Part shown: positions 15,605 to 24,304 of the stretch, piece after piece | How positions within the stretch are numbered: position 1 is the first letter of the stretch | Layout of the letters: the number at the start of each line of letters is the position of its first letter | From: Ornithinibacillus xuwenensis | Lineage (GTDB): Bacteria; Bacillota; Bacilli; Bacillales; Amphibacillaceae | DNA: 64,000 nt | Direction of reading: 5' to 3' | Assembly (NCBI RefSeq): GCF_039614845.1 | Contig: NZ_JBDIML010000001.1 | Span: 248,001-312,000 of the forward strand | Made by a program: the position numbers and the translations under genes | The notes under the pieces: model-generated | Seen by the model: only the letters and a program-made list of their open reading frames with translations | Told to the model about the DNA's origin: nothing | The model's database searches: none

Positions 15605-17941
15605 ATGTTACGCAGCAAATCGAACTGGAAATTTGTAACAAAACAGAATAGTGCACAACAATGGATGGATGACTCATCAGAATTATCCCCCGTGATAAAA
15701 GAGCTTTTAATACAACGTGGTATTTCGTCAGATAAAGAGGCGGAAGAGTTTTTGATGCCATCAATTGATAGCTTAATCGAACCAGAACGATTAGCATCAA
15801 TGGATGTTGCTAGAGAAAGAGTGTTGCAAGCAATTTCAAATAATGAAAAAATTCTTGTCTATGGAGATTATGATGCAGATGGTGTTAGTTCCACTACTGT
15901 ACTTATGGAAGCATTGGAAGAGCTTGGTGCTGACTGTACATACTATATTCCAAACCGCTTTACGGAGGGGTATGGGCCAAATGAAGCAGCTTTTCGACAA
16001 GCACATGCTAATGGCTTTCAGCTAATTATTACAGTGGACACAGGAATAGCTTCTGTACATGAAGCAACTATTGCAAATGAATTAGGAATTGATTTGATCA
16101 TTACAGATCACCATGAACCACAAGAAGAGTTGCCGAATGCTTATGCATTACTACATCCGAAGTGTTCACCCGACTATCCCTTTAAGGAATTAGCTGGGGT
16201 AGGGGTGGCCTTTAAATTTGCACAAGCATTATTAGGTTATTTTCCTGAACAGCTGCTCGACTTGGTTGCTATTGGTACAATTGCAGATATGGTTCCTTTG
16301 GTGGGTGAAAATAGAGTATTAGCATATTATGGACTAAGAAAAATGTCCACAACAAAGAGAGCTGGACTAATCGCTTTAAAAAAGCAATGTAATATGGAGG
16401 GTACGACTACCGAAGAAGATATTGGCTTTTTGATTGGACCTAGACTAAATGCAGTAGGTAGGCTACAGGATGCAGATTTGGCCGTACAGCTATTATTATC
16501 AGAAGATAGTAAAGAGGCCGAGGAACTTGCCGAAATGGTTCAACAATTAAACCAAGAGCGTCAACGAATTGTTGCTGCGATTGTTAAAGAAGTGGAAGAA
16601 ATTGTGGATGTTGAACAGAACAATGGTGTCATCGTCGTTGCTAAACAAGGATGGAATGAGGGTGTTCTAGGGATAGTCGCCTCACGACTTGTTAGGAAAT
16701 ACGACCGTCCCGCAATTGTTTTAGCGTTGAATGAGGAAAAAGGGACAGCTAAGGGATCTGCAAGAAGTATCCCTGCATTTGATTTATTTCAGGGCTGTAT
16801 GAAAATTAAAGAAGTTTTTACCCATTTTGGTGGACATGCCCAAGCTGCTGGAATGACATTACCAATAGAGAATATAAATAGGCTTGAACAGGAGCTTAGT
16901 CAAATTATTGATCAAGAGTTAACGGTAGAAGACTTTAAACAAGAGTTATTAATTAGTAATACGATTCAGTTACCTGATATTAACGAAACATTAATAGATG
17001 AAATAAATCAGCTTGCACCTTTTGGTATGGCAAATCCGAAGCCTAAGTTTCATATTCATCATAAGCCTGTTGATTTTAGGCAATTGGGTAATATGAAAAA
17101 GCATTTAAAGCTAGTATTTAAGGAAAATCCTGTTACCCTAGAAGGAATTGCATTTGGTATGGGTGAATTATTTTCTTCCATATCACCAAAAGCGAATCTA
17201 TCGGTGGTAGGAGAATTAGGGATTAACGAATGGAATGGGGTTAGAAAGCCTCAAATCGTCATAGAAGATATGAAAATTGATGAATGGCAGCTATTTGACC
17301 ATCGTGGTAAAAAGCAGTTTGCTATCAATAATTATCTACCTCTACATGAGAAGCATATGGTATTATACAACACTAGTAGTAACACGCACCCTCCAATTCC
17401 TGATCAAGTAAAACAAATGGCTTATGACGTAGCATTTGAAACGGAAGAGGACGTAGAGGTACTCTATCTATACGATTTGCCACCAGATTTAGAATTGCTA
17501 CAAAAAATAATCAAAAAGCTAAAGCCATTATGTATACATGTGTGCTTTTATGTTGAGAATAGTGTTTATTTATCGGCTTTTCCATCTCGAGATGCCTTTA
17601 AATGGCTTTATGCTCTAATATGGAAAAAACAAAAATTAGATGTAAAAACTGATTTAAATGCAATTATTAATGCTAAAGGTTGGACAAAAGAAACCATTCT
17701 ATTTATGTTAAAGGTGTTTTCTGAGCTAGAATTTGTTAAGATAGAGAATGGAATTATTTTACTAAATAAATCGCCGCAAAAGAAAGACTTACAGGAATCA
17801 ACCTATTATCAACAACGAGTAAAACAATTGGAAATTGAGAAGGTTCTCTATTATTCAACATATGATGAGCTAATAAGCTGGTTTGAAAAAGGTATGGGAA
17901 TGATGGATATACCTAAGGAGGAAATAACACATGGATTATAA
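15605..17941 (+). CDS. recJ: Single-stranded-DNA-specific exonuclease RecJ
   Basis: RecJ degrades 5' single-stranded DNA in recombination and repair. The 778-residue protein has the DHH phosphoesterase domain (LVYGDYDADGVSSTT, ITVDTGIASVHEA, ITDHHEP), the DHHA1 domain with GGHAQAAGM, the OB-fold domain and the long Firmicutes C-terminal extension. An in-frame frame upstream to 15554 contains the promoter and is not coding. ATG 15605 follows AGGGGTG at a six-base spacing. The stop overlaps apt by 11 bases, so the two are likely translationally coupled. Confidence 0.97.
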   Translation: MLRSKSNWKFVTKQNSAQQWMDDSSELSPVIKELLIQRGISSDKEAEEFLMPSIDSLIEPERLASMDVARERVLQAISNNEKILVYGDYDADGVSSTTVLMEALEELGADCTYYIPNRFTEGYGPNEAAFRQAHANGFQLIITVDTGIASVHEATIANELGIDLIITDHHEPQEELPNAYALLHPKCSPDYPFKELAGVGVAFKFAQALLGYFPEQLLDLVAIGTIADMVPLVGENRVLAYYGLRKMSTTKRAGLIALKKQCNMEGTTTEEDIGFLIGPRLNAVGRLQDADLAVQLLLSEDSKEAEELAEMVQQLNQERQRIVAAIVKEVEEIVDVEQNNGVIVVAKQGWNEGVLGIVASRLVRKYDRPAIVLALNEEKGTAKGSARSIPAFDLFQGCMKIKEVFTHFGGHAQAAGMTLPIENINRLEQELSQIIDQELTVEDFKQELLISNTIQLPDINETLIDEINQLAPFGMANPKPKFHIHHKPVDFRQLGNMKKHLKLVFKENPVTLEGIAFGMGELFSSISPKANLSVVGELGINEWNGVRKPQIVIEDMKIDEWQLFDHRGKKQFAINNYLPLHEKHMVLYNTSSNTHPPIPDQVKQMAYDVAFETEEDVEVLYLYDLPPDLELLQKIIKKLKPLCIHVCFYVENSVYLSAFPSRDAFKWLYALIWKKQKLDVKTDLNAIINAKGWTKETILFMLKVFSELEFVKIENGIILLNKSPQKKDLQESTYYQQRVKQLEIEKVLYYSTYDELISWFEKGMGMMDIPKEEITHGL

Positions 17942-18443
17942 ACAATATATTAAAATTGTACAGGATTGGCCGAAAGAAGGCATTCAATTTAAAGATATTA
18001 CACCATTAATGGATAATGGGAAGGCATTCAAAGCTGCAGTGGATGAAATTGTTGAATTTGCGAAAGAAAAAGACATTGATTTAGTAGTAGGACCTGAAGC
18101 GAGAGGGTTTATTGTAGGTTGTCCTGTTTCTTATGCATTAGAGGTTGGATTTGCTCCAGTAAGAAAAGAAGGTAAACTTCCTCGTGAAGTTATTAAAGTA
18201 GATTATGGTCTAGAGTATGGACAAAATGTCTTAACAATCCATAAGGATGCGATTAAACCCGGTCAACGAGTACTAATTACTGATGACTTACTTGCGACAG
18301 GTGGCACAATTGAAGCTACAATTAAGCTAGTTGAAGAGTTAGGCGGAATCGTAGCAGGTTGTGCATTCTTAATCGAATTAACATACCTAGATGGTTTGGA
18401 AAAACTAAATGGATATGACGTTCTAACACTAATGAAATATTAG
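17931..18443 (+). CDS. apt: Adenine phosphoribosyltransferase
   Basis: Apt salvages adenine to AMP using PRPP. The 170-residue protein has the type I phosphoribosyltransferase fold with the PRPP-binding motif VLITDDLLATGGT and the hallmark GPEARGFIVG. ATG 17931 overlaps the recJ stop by 11 bases and uses a ribosome-binding site, AAGGAGG, inside recJ. The order recJ-apt-relA is conserved in Bacilli and places purine salvage beside (p)ppGpp metabolism. Full length. Confidence 0.98.
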   Translation: MDYKQYIKIVQDWPKEGIQFKDITPLMDNGKAFKAAVDEIVEFAKEKDIDLVVGPEARGFIVGCPVSYALEVGFAPVRKEGKLPREVIKVDYGLEYGQNVLTIHKDAIKPGQRVLITDDLLATGGTIEATIKLVEELGGIVAGCAFLIELTYLDGLEKLNGYDVLTLMKY

Positions 18444-18454
18444 GCAAGATTACG

Positions 18455-18483
18455 GGTCTGATGAGAATTTTTTTCATCAGACC
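18455..18483 (+). terminator. Hairpin after apt (weak terminator)
   Basis: GGTCTGATGA (18455-18464) pairs with TCATCAGACC (18474-18483). The T run is in the loop, and the downstream tract is only partly T-rich, so termination may be incomplete. Confidence 0.5.
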
Positions 18484-18503
18484 TATTCTAATAAATATTT
18501 TTC

Positions 18504-18532
18504 TTTACATTTCATAAAAAGTTTTCGATACT
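18504..18532 (+). promoter_or_regulatory. Candidate SigA promoter of relA
   Basis: TTTACA (18504-18509), 17-base spacer, GATACT (18527-18532), 37 bases before the relA start. Each box has one or two mismatches to consensus. Confidence 0.45.
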
Positions 18533-18568
18533 AGTAAGAAAGTATCTTCTACAATCAAAGGTGATAAT

Positions 18569-20767
18569 ATGGCAAAAAGTGACATTATAACATTCGATAA
18601 TTTAATAGAAAAAGCACGTGAGTATCTTTCAGATGAAGATGTTGATTTCATCATTCGTGCATATAAGTATGCAGAACACGCACATAAGGACCAATATCGA
18701 AAATCTGGCGAAGAATATATTATTCATCCTATCCAGGTTGCCGGTATTTTAGTTGATTTAAAAATGGACCCTGTGACAATAGCAGGTGGTTTTTTGCATG
18801 ATGTTGTAGAGGATACAGATATAACACTGGAAATGATTGAAGAAGAATTTAACCAAGAAGTTGCCATGCTTGTTGATGGTGTGACAAAGCTAGGAAAAAT
18901 TAAATATAAATCAAAGGAAGCTCAGCAAGCAGAGAATCACCGAAAAATGTTTGTCGCAATGGCAAAGGATATTCGCGTAATCTTAATCAAACTGGCAGAT
19001 CGATTGCATAATATGCGTACTTTAAAGCATTTACCACCAGAGAAACAGCGAATTAAAGCGAATGAGACAATTGAAATCTTTGCTCCATTAGCACATAGAC
19101 TGGGTATTTCAACAATTAAATGGGAGCTTGAGGATACAGCATTACGCTATTTAAACCCGCAGCAATACTATCGCATTGTTCAGTTGATGAAACAAAAGCG
19201 AGAACAACGTGAGTCTTATATAGAAGAAGTAATTCATGAAGTAACCAACCAGCTTGAAGAAATCCATATAGATGCCGAGATTTCCGGAAGACCGAAGCAT
19301 TTATATAGTATTTACCAAAAAATGGTAAAACAAAATAAACAGTTTAATGAAATTTATGATTTATTAGCTGTCCGCGTATTGGTTAATAGCATCAAAGATT
19401 GCTATGCAGTACTTGGAATTATTCATACGTGCTGGAAGCCGATGCCTGGTAGATTTAAAGATTATATTGCCATGCCAAAGCAGAACCTATATCAATCCCT
19501 GCATACAACCGTAATCGGACCAAAAGGTGATCCGTTAGAAGTTCAGATTCGAACGAAGGAAATGCATGAGATAGCGGAGTATGGAATTGCTGCTCATTGG
19601 GCGTATAAAGAAGGGAAACAACTAAATAAAGATAAGAAATCATTTGAAGAAAAGTTAACCTGGTTTCGAGAAATTTTAGAATGGCAAAATGAGACCCATG
19701 ATGCCGAAGAATTTGTTGAATCCCTTAAAATCGATTTATTTTCGGATATGGTGTATGTATTTACTCCAAAAGGAGATGTCATGGAGCTTCCATCTGGTTC
19801 TGTACCTCTCGATTTTGCCTATCGAATCCACACCGAAATAGGTAATCAAACAATTGGTGCCAAAATAAACGGTAAGATGGAGCCATTAGATTATAAATTG
19901 AAGAACGGAGACATCATTGAGGTACTGACATCTAAGCATTCTTATGGTCCATCACAGGATTGGGTGAAGATAACGCAAACCTCTCAAGCAAAGAATAAAA
20001 TTAGACAGTTTTTCAAAAAGCAACGTCGAGAAGAGAATATTGCAAAAGGGAAAGACTTAGTCGAAAAAGAAATTCGTGCGCTAGATATTGAGCCGAAAGA
20101 AGCACTAACAGAAGAAAATTTAAAACGAATTTATGAGCGTTTTAATTTTGTTTCGGAGGATGATTTATATGCAGCCGTAGGCTATCAAGGAATTACGGCG
20201 GCTTTAGTTGCAACTAGACTAACAGATAAAATTAGACAAACGAGGCAAAAGGAACAAAATCTAGAGCAAACACTTGAAGGCGCTAAAACTGACTATAAAG
20301 AAACGAAGAAATATAAAAAAGACTCAGGTGTCATTGTCGAGGGTGTAGATAATTTACTTGTAAGGCTATCAAAATGCTGTAATCCCGTCCCAGGTGATGA
20401 TATCGTTGGTTACATTACAAAAGGGAGAGGCGTATCTGTCCATCGGGAGGATTGTCCCAATGTCCAGACTGAGGAAGCAAAAGAGCGCCATTTGCATGTT
20501 GAATGGGAAGCAGATCAAGCACAAAAGCAGTATCATGTTGATCTAGAAATCTCTGGATATGACCGCCGAGGCTTATTAAACGAAGTTTTACAAGCAGTAA
20601 ATGAAACAAAAACGAATATTACCCATGTAAACGGTCGCTCAGATCGAAATAAAATGGCGATTATTCATATTACCATATTGATCCAAAATACGAATCATTT
20701 ACGAAAGATAGTAGAAAGAATTAAACAAATAAAAGATGTCTATACCGTAACACGGACCCTTCAATAG
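18569..20767 (+). CDS. relA: Bifunctional (p)ppGpp synthetase/hydrolase RelA
   Basis: This Rel enzyme makes and degrades the alarmone (p)ppGpp in response to uncharged tRNA on the ribosome. The 732-residue protein has, in order, the HD hydrolase domain (HDVVEDT intact, so hydrolase-competent), the synthetase domain (YDLLAVRVLV, YQSLHTTVIGP), the TGS domain (VYVFTPKGDVMELPSGS), the zinc-finger region (SKCCNPVPGDDIVGYITKGRG with later HREDCPN) and a C-terminal ACT domain. ATG 18569 follows AAAGGTGATA. A short terminator closes it before dtd. Confidence 0.98.
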   Translation: MAKSDIITFDNLIEKAREYLSDEDVDFIIRAYKYAEHAHKDQYRKSGEEYIIHPIQVAGILVDLKMDPVTIAGGFLHDVVEDTDITLEMIEEEFNQEVAMLVDGVTKLGKIKYKSKEAQQAENHRKMFVAMAKDIRVILIKLADRLHNMRTLKHLPPEKQRIKANETIEIFAPLAHRLGISTIKWELEDTALRYLNPQQYYRIVQLMKQKREQRESYIEEVIHEVTNQLEEIHIDAEISGRPKHLYSIYQKMVKQNKQFNEIYDLLAVRVLVNSIKDCYAVLGIIHTCWKPMPGRFKDYIAMPKQNLYQSLHTTVIGPKGDPLEVQIRTKEMHEIAEYGIAAHWAYKEGKQLNKDKKSFEEKLTWFREILEWQNETHDAEEFVESLKIDLFSDMVYVFTPKGDVMELPSGSVPLDFAYRIHTEIGNQTIGAKINGKMEPLDYKLKNGDIIEVLTSKHSYGPSQDWVKITQTSQAKNKIRQFFKKQRREENIAKGKDLVEKEIRALDIEPKEALTEENLKRIYERFNFVSEDDLYAAVGYQGITAALVATRLTDKIRQTRQKEQNLEQTLEGAKTDYKETKKYKKDSGVIVEGVDNLLVRLSKCCNPVPGDDIVGYITKGRGVSVHREDCPNVQTEEAKERHLHVEWEADQAQKQYHVDLEISGYDRRGLLNEVLQAVNETKTNITHVNGRSDRNKMAIIHITILIQNTNHLRKIVERIKQIKDVYTVTRTLQ

Positions 20768-20792
20768 CCCCATATGCTTATGGGGTTTTTAT
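20768..20792 (+). terminator. Rho-independent terminator after relA
   Basis: CCCCATA (20768-20774), loop TGCT, TATGGGG (20779-20785), then TTTTT. Short stem, so partial read-through into dtd is plausible. Confidence 0.75.
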
Positions 20793-20821
20793 ATAGACTT
20801 ACGAAAAGGAGACTTTATCAT

Positions 20822-21268
20822 ATGAGAGCTGTTATTCAACGTGCACAAGATGCAAAAGTAACCGTTAGAGATGAAGTGATTGGTGAAATAAAAAACGGTT
20901 TTGTCGTGCTTTTAGGTGTAACCCATGAGGATACCATTGAGGATGCAACATACTTAGTGAATAAAATCGTTCACCTAAGGGTGTTTGAAGATGATAACGA
21001 AAAAATGAATCTATCTTTAAAGGATGTAGATGGTGATATTTTAACCATTTCACAATTTACCCTTTATGGAGATACTCGTAAAGGGAGAAGACCTAATTTC
21101 ATGCAAGCAGCAAAACCACAACAGGCTAATCAACTTTATGAGCAGTTTAATTCACTAATTGAGGCAGAAGGTATAAAAGTGGAAACAGGTGAGTTTGGAG
21201 CTATGATGAATGTTCAACTGACAAATGTAGGTCCTGTAACACTTATCATCGATAGTAAAGATAAATAG
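20822..21268 (+). CDS. dtd: D-aminoacyl-tRNA deacylase
   Basis: Dtd hydrolyses D-amino acids, and glycine mischarged on tRNA-Ala, from tRNA. The 148-residue product begins MRAVIQRAQDAKVTV and contains SQFTLYGDTRKGRRPNF with the catalytic Thr region and the C-terminal GPVTLIID (Gly-cisPro-type motif VGPVT). ATG 20822 follows AAAAGGAGA; a longer frame from 20774 includes the relA terminator and is rejected. It follows relA as in B. subtilis. Confidence 0.97.
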   Translation: MRAVIQRAQDAKVTVRDEVIGEIKNGFVVLLGVTHEDTIEDATYLVNKIVHLRVFEDDNEKMNLSLKDVDGDILTISQFTLYGDTRKGRRPNFMQAAKPQQANQLYEQFNSLIEAEGIKVETGEFGAMMNVQLTNVGPVTLIIDSKDK

Positions 21269-21273
21269 ATTAA

Positions 21274-21318
21274 AAATGACCTCACGATGCTAAGAGTTGC
21301 ATCGTGAGGTCATTTCAA
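21274..21318. terminator. Bidirectional terminator between dtd and the amidase gene
   Basis: A perfect 17-bp stem, AAATGACCTCACGATGC (21274-21290) with its complement (21299-21315), and an eight-base loop. It serves the converging dtd (plus) and amidase (minus) genes. Confidence 0.88.
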
Positions 21319-21329
21319 TATAGTACGAA

Positions 21330-22400
21330 TTAATTGGTAGCGAAGTAGCGCTGTAAACCATTCACAATACCTGTTACGAGTTTCTTTTGGTAGGCATTTG
21401 TTAGTAATAGCTGTTCAATTTCTGGATTTGAAATAAATCCGAGTTCTATCAGAGCTCCAGGCTTGAGATTTTGTCTGATAACTTGAAAATCCCCAAAATC
21501 CATTCCTCTATCTCGATCTCCAGATTCCTTGATCAACTCTGATTGAATGTATTGGGCTAATGATTCATATTGGTCATGAAAGTAGTATGTTCCTATTCCT
21601 GTCACATCTGGTAAATCGGGTACACTATTGTAATGTAAACTAATAAAAGCATCTGTATCTAAAACATTAGCAAGATTTGCTCGACTGCTTAAGGAAACAA
21701 AATTTTCCCGATCACGTGTCATAATAACTTCAGCCCCAAGCATCTTAAGTTCTTGTTCTAATTCTTGTGCTGTTTTATAAGTCAAGTCCTTTTCTAATGT
21801 CTCATTTGCTCCAATGGCTCCAGAGTCGTCACCACCATGTCCAGGATCAATCACAATGGTTTTCCCTTCGAGTCCTGTTGTCAAACCGTTATTCTGTTTT
21901 TCGACTAGTGCTTTTAATACAAATCCTTCCACTTCATCAGATTCTACTTTTAACCATTCTCCTGTCTCGCCTGTAACGTTTAAGTGATGTCCTTTTTCTG
22001 CGTAGTAAATGATATCATAATCCGTTGATGGACCATTACGAATTTGGGTATTATCGTAAGGAATGCTAACGGAATCAATGTCTGCTTGTTCTGTTGAATC
22101 ATCCTCTTGATTTGAACCTGATTCCGTTTCCTCCTGTTGAATAGTTATAAAATCAGTGATAATCCATGCGGCTTGATTATCTAGTTGTATCTCAACCCAA
22201 TCACCTTGTTGTTTGAGCAGCGGATAGGTTTCATCCTTATGTACTTGTCCTAACACTTCGTAATTCGTACCAGGTCCACTTCGGACATTTACGTAATTTT
22301 CATTTACAGTAATTTCATTCGATGCTGCAGTTATTCGAATGCTTAAAAAAAGCAACAATAGGCTAAGCAATATTAATATTCGTTTTCGTTGTCGCAACAT
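21330..22400 (-). CDS. N-acetylmuramoyl-L-alanine amidase with two SH3 domains (LytH/YrvJ-like)
   Basis: A 356-residue exported cell-wall hydrolase. It has an N-terminal signal or anchor (MLRQRKRILILLSLLLLFLS), two bacterial SH3 domains (about residues 30-85, with NYVNVRSGPGTNYEVLGQV, and about 112-170, with QIRNGPSTDYDIIYY), and an Amidase_3 domain (about 180-356) with IVIDPGHGGDDSGAIG, the Zn-ligand HYNS and a catalytic Glu in LIELGFISN. The start ends at 22400 behind GGGAGG; further upstream in-frame codons lack a site. It lies upstream of hisS like S. aureus LytH and B. subtilis YrvJ, a placement that supports the family call. Confidence 0.92.
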   Translation of the reverse strand: MLRQRKRILILLSLLLLFLSIRITAASNEITVNENYVNVRSGPGTNYEVLGQVHKDETYPLLKQQGDWVEIQLDNQAAWIITDFITIQQEETESGSNQEDDSTEQADIDSVSIPYDNTQIRNGPSTDYDIIYYAEKGHHLNVTGETGEWLKVESDEVEGFVLKALVEKQNNGLTTGLEGKTIVIDPGHGGDDSGAIGANETLEKDLTYKTAQELEQELKMLGAEVIMTRDRENFVSLSSRANLANVLDTDAFISLHYNSVPDLPDVTGIGTYYFHDQYESLAQYIQSELIKESGDRDRGMDFGDFQVIRQNLKPGALIELGFISNPEIEQLLLTNAYQKKLVTGIVNGLQRYFATN

Positions 22401-22502
22401 AGTTCCTCCCAATAATTCTGTGTAGTCATGTAGTTTCTTCTTTATTTTAATAAATATTGTGGAATTAGGCAAAACTAGAGGTATAAAAAGGAGGCTGGAA
22501 CG

Positions 22503-22676
22503 TTGCGATTTAATGAAAAACATTGGAGTTCACATAATAGTAGAGACATATTTGGGGTGAATTTGCATCGGTTTGTTGAAATGGAGGGATCATCAAATCA
22601 TATGGAAATTGCACAGGAATTAGGCATTTCTCTAGGAGAAGTAAAAGCTTTAAAGAAAAAGATAAATCGTACTTGA
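22503..22676 (+). CDS. Small predicted helix-turn-helix protein
   Basis: A 57-codon frame starting with TTG 22503, eight bases after a strong AAAGGAGG (22487-22494), and ending TGA 22674-22676. The second half, MEIAQELGISLGEVKALKKK, reads as a sigma-region-4-like helix-turn-helix. The first half (RFNEKHWSSHNSRDIFGVN) is unrecognised. It is divergent from the amidase gene and just upstream of the hisS leader promoter, whose -35 box TTGACA overlaps its stop codon. No function can be given; the ribosome-binding site and HTH pattern support real coding. Confidence 0.68.
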   Translation: MRFNEKHWSSHNSRDIFGVNLHRFVEMEGSSNHMEIAQELGISLGEVKALKKKINRT

Positions 22677-22701
22677 CAATAATTCTGTGAAACATTATGA
22701 T
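22673..22701 (+). promoter_or_regulatory. SigA promoter of the hisS-aspS leader
   Basis: Perfect TTGACA (22673-22678), 17-base spacer, TATGAT (22696-22701). The -35 box overlaps the stop codon of the small HTH gene. Transcription would start about 22708, just before the T-box. Confidence 0.78.
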
Positions 22702-22739
22702 AATATTCATTCAAGAAATTAATAATGATCGAATATCCG

Positions 22740-22974
22740 ATGAAGGAAAAAGTAATTAGTAAACACATGAACAGAGACAAAATGCCTTAGGCTGAAAGCA
22801 TTTTGCGTGATGAACTAGTGAAGGACGCTCCTAAGGATCTATATTGAAACTCTTCTTTAGTAAATATAGACGTTTTGCAGGCGTTAACTGTGTAAAGAGG
22901 ATGCAATTCTTGCATCAACTAGGGTGGCAACGCGGGTAACTCTCGTCCCTTTTATTTAGGGACGGGAGTTTTTT
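22740..22974 (+). promoter_or_regulatory. T-box riboswitch of hisS-aspS, predicted to sense tRNA-Asp
   Basis: Stem I base AGGA (22744-22747)/TCCT (22829-22832); the next stem ATTAGT (22755-22760)/ACTAGT (22814-22819) encloses the specifier loop, GAAG-GAC-G (22820-22827), giving specifier GAC (Asp). The T-box sequence AGGGTGGCAACGCGG starts at 22921; its bulge UGGC (22925-22928) pairs with a tRNA ending GCCA, i.e. discriminator G73 (Asp), not C73 (His). Terminator stem 22938-22950/22958-22970, then TTTTT. Uncharged tRNA would favour the antiterminator and read-through into hisS. Confidence 0.93.
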
Positions 22975-23022
22975 GTATATTTTTTTCGATCATATATACA
23001 TAGATTTAGGAGGATGAAAAGA

Positions 23023-24303
23023 ATGAATATTAAAGCACCTAGGGGTACCGTTGATGTTCTACCGAAAGAAGCCCAAAAGTGGCAATATGTTGAAAGTAAA
23101 ATTAAAGGAATTTGTGACAAATTTCATTTTGAAGAAATTAGAACGCCCTTGTTCGAACATACAGAGGTATTCTCTAGAGGTGTTGGTGACTCTACGGATA
23201 TCGTACAAAAAGAAATGTACACATTTGAAGATCGAGGTGGAAGAAGCTTAACCTTACGTCCTGAAGGGACCGCCGCAGTTACGAGAGCATTTGTGCAAAA
23301 TAAGTTATATGGCGAGCCAAATCAACCGGTAAAGCTATTCTACTTTATGCAAATGTTTCGATATGAACGCCCACAGCAAGGAAGAATGCGTCAACTTAAT
23401 CAATTTGGTGTTGAGGTCTTAGGAAGCGCCGACCCAGCTGTTGATGCAGAAGTCATTGATTTGGCAATGACTGTTTATAAGCAACTCGGTTTGTCATCTT
23501 TGAAACTTGTGATTAATTCATTGGGGGACAAAGAGAGTCGTGCAAATTATCGTAAAGCGTTAATTGAACATTTTACACCTTATCAAGAGGAATTGTGTAA
23601 GGACTGTCAGTCACGACTTCAGCAAAATCCAATGAGGGTCTTAGATTGTAAAACAGATCGAGATCACCCGTCTATGAAAACAGCACCTTCTATATTGGAC
23701 TATTTAAACGACGAGTCAAGAATATATTTTGAGCAAGTAAAGAACTACCTGGAGCTTATGAATATCCAGTATGAAGTAGACCCTAATCTTGTTCGTGGTC
23801 TTGATTACTATAATCATACAGCATTTGAAATCATGAGTGAGGCAGAAGGGTTTGGTGCCATTACAACCTTAGCAGGTGGTGGACGTTACAATGGTCTAGT
23901 AGAGCAGCTTGGTGGACCTAATACGCCTGGTATTGGATTTGGTATGGGAATTGAACGTCTATTAATGGCCCTAGAAGCAGAGAGTATATCGATTCCTGTT
24001 GCTGATGAATTAGATTGCTTTTTAGTATCTGTCGGTGAGGAAACGAAGCAAGAAGCCGTACGCATTGTTCATGACCTTCGATTAAATGGAATCCAGATCG
24101 ATAAAGACTATCAAGACAGAAAAATGAAAGCACAATTCAAGGCCGCTGATCGATATAAAGCCAAGTATGTATTGGTTTTAGGCGAAGATGAACTACAAAA
24201 CCAAGTCATTAATCTCAAAGAAATGGCAACTGGTGAACAAATAGAGGTTCCTCTGGAAAAATTAGTCGACACAATGAAAGATAAGCTATTAGGAGGAGAA
24301 TAG
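23023..24303 (+). CDS. hisS: Histidyl-tRNA synthetase
   Basis: HisRS is a class II synthetase charging tRNA-His. The 426-residue protein begins MNIKAPRGTVDVLPKEA and contains motif 2 (MFRYERPQQGRMRQLNQFGVE), the histidine-A loop LVRGLDYYNHTAFEI, motif 3 (GIGFGMGIERLLMAL) and the C-terminal anticodon domain. ATG 23023 is chosen because the in-frame ATG 23014 directly abuts AGGAGG (23008-23013). It is followed by aspS after one base, so the pair is a single unit behind the T-box leader. Confidence 0.98.
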   Translation: MNIKAPRGTVDVLPKEAQKWQYVESKIKGICDKFHFEEIRTPLFEHTEVFSRGVGDSTDIVQKEMYTFEDRGGRSLTLRPEGTAAVTRAFVQNKLYGEPNQPVKLFYFMQMFRYERPQQGRMRQLNQFGVEVLGSADPAVDAEVIDLAMTVYKQLGLSSLKLVINSLGDKESRANYRKALIEHFTPYQEELCKDCQSRLQQNPMRVLDCKTDRDHPSMKTAPSILDYLNDESRIYFEQVKNYLELMNIQYEVDPNLVRGLDYYNHTAFEIMSEAEGFGAITTLAGGGRYNGLVEQLGGPNTPGIGFGMGIERLLMALEAESISIPVADELDCFLVSVGEETKQEAVRIVHDLRLNGIQIDKDYQDRKMKAQFKAADRYKAKYVLVLGEDELQNQVINLKEMATGEQIEVPLEKLVDTMKDKLLGGE

Positions 24304-24304
24304 G

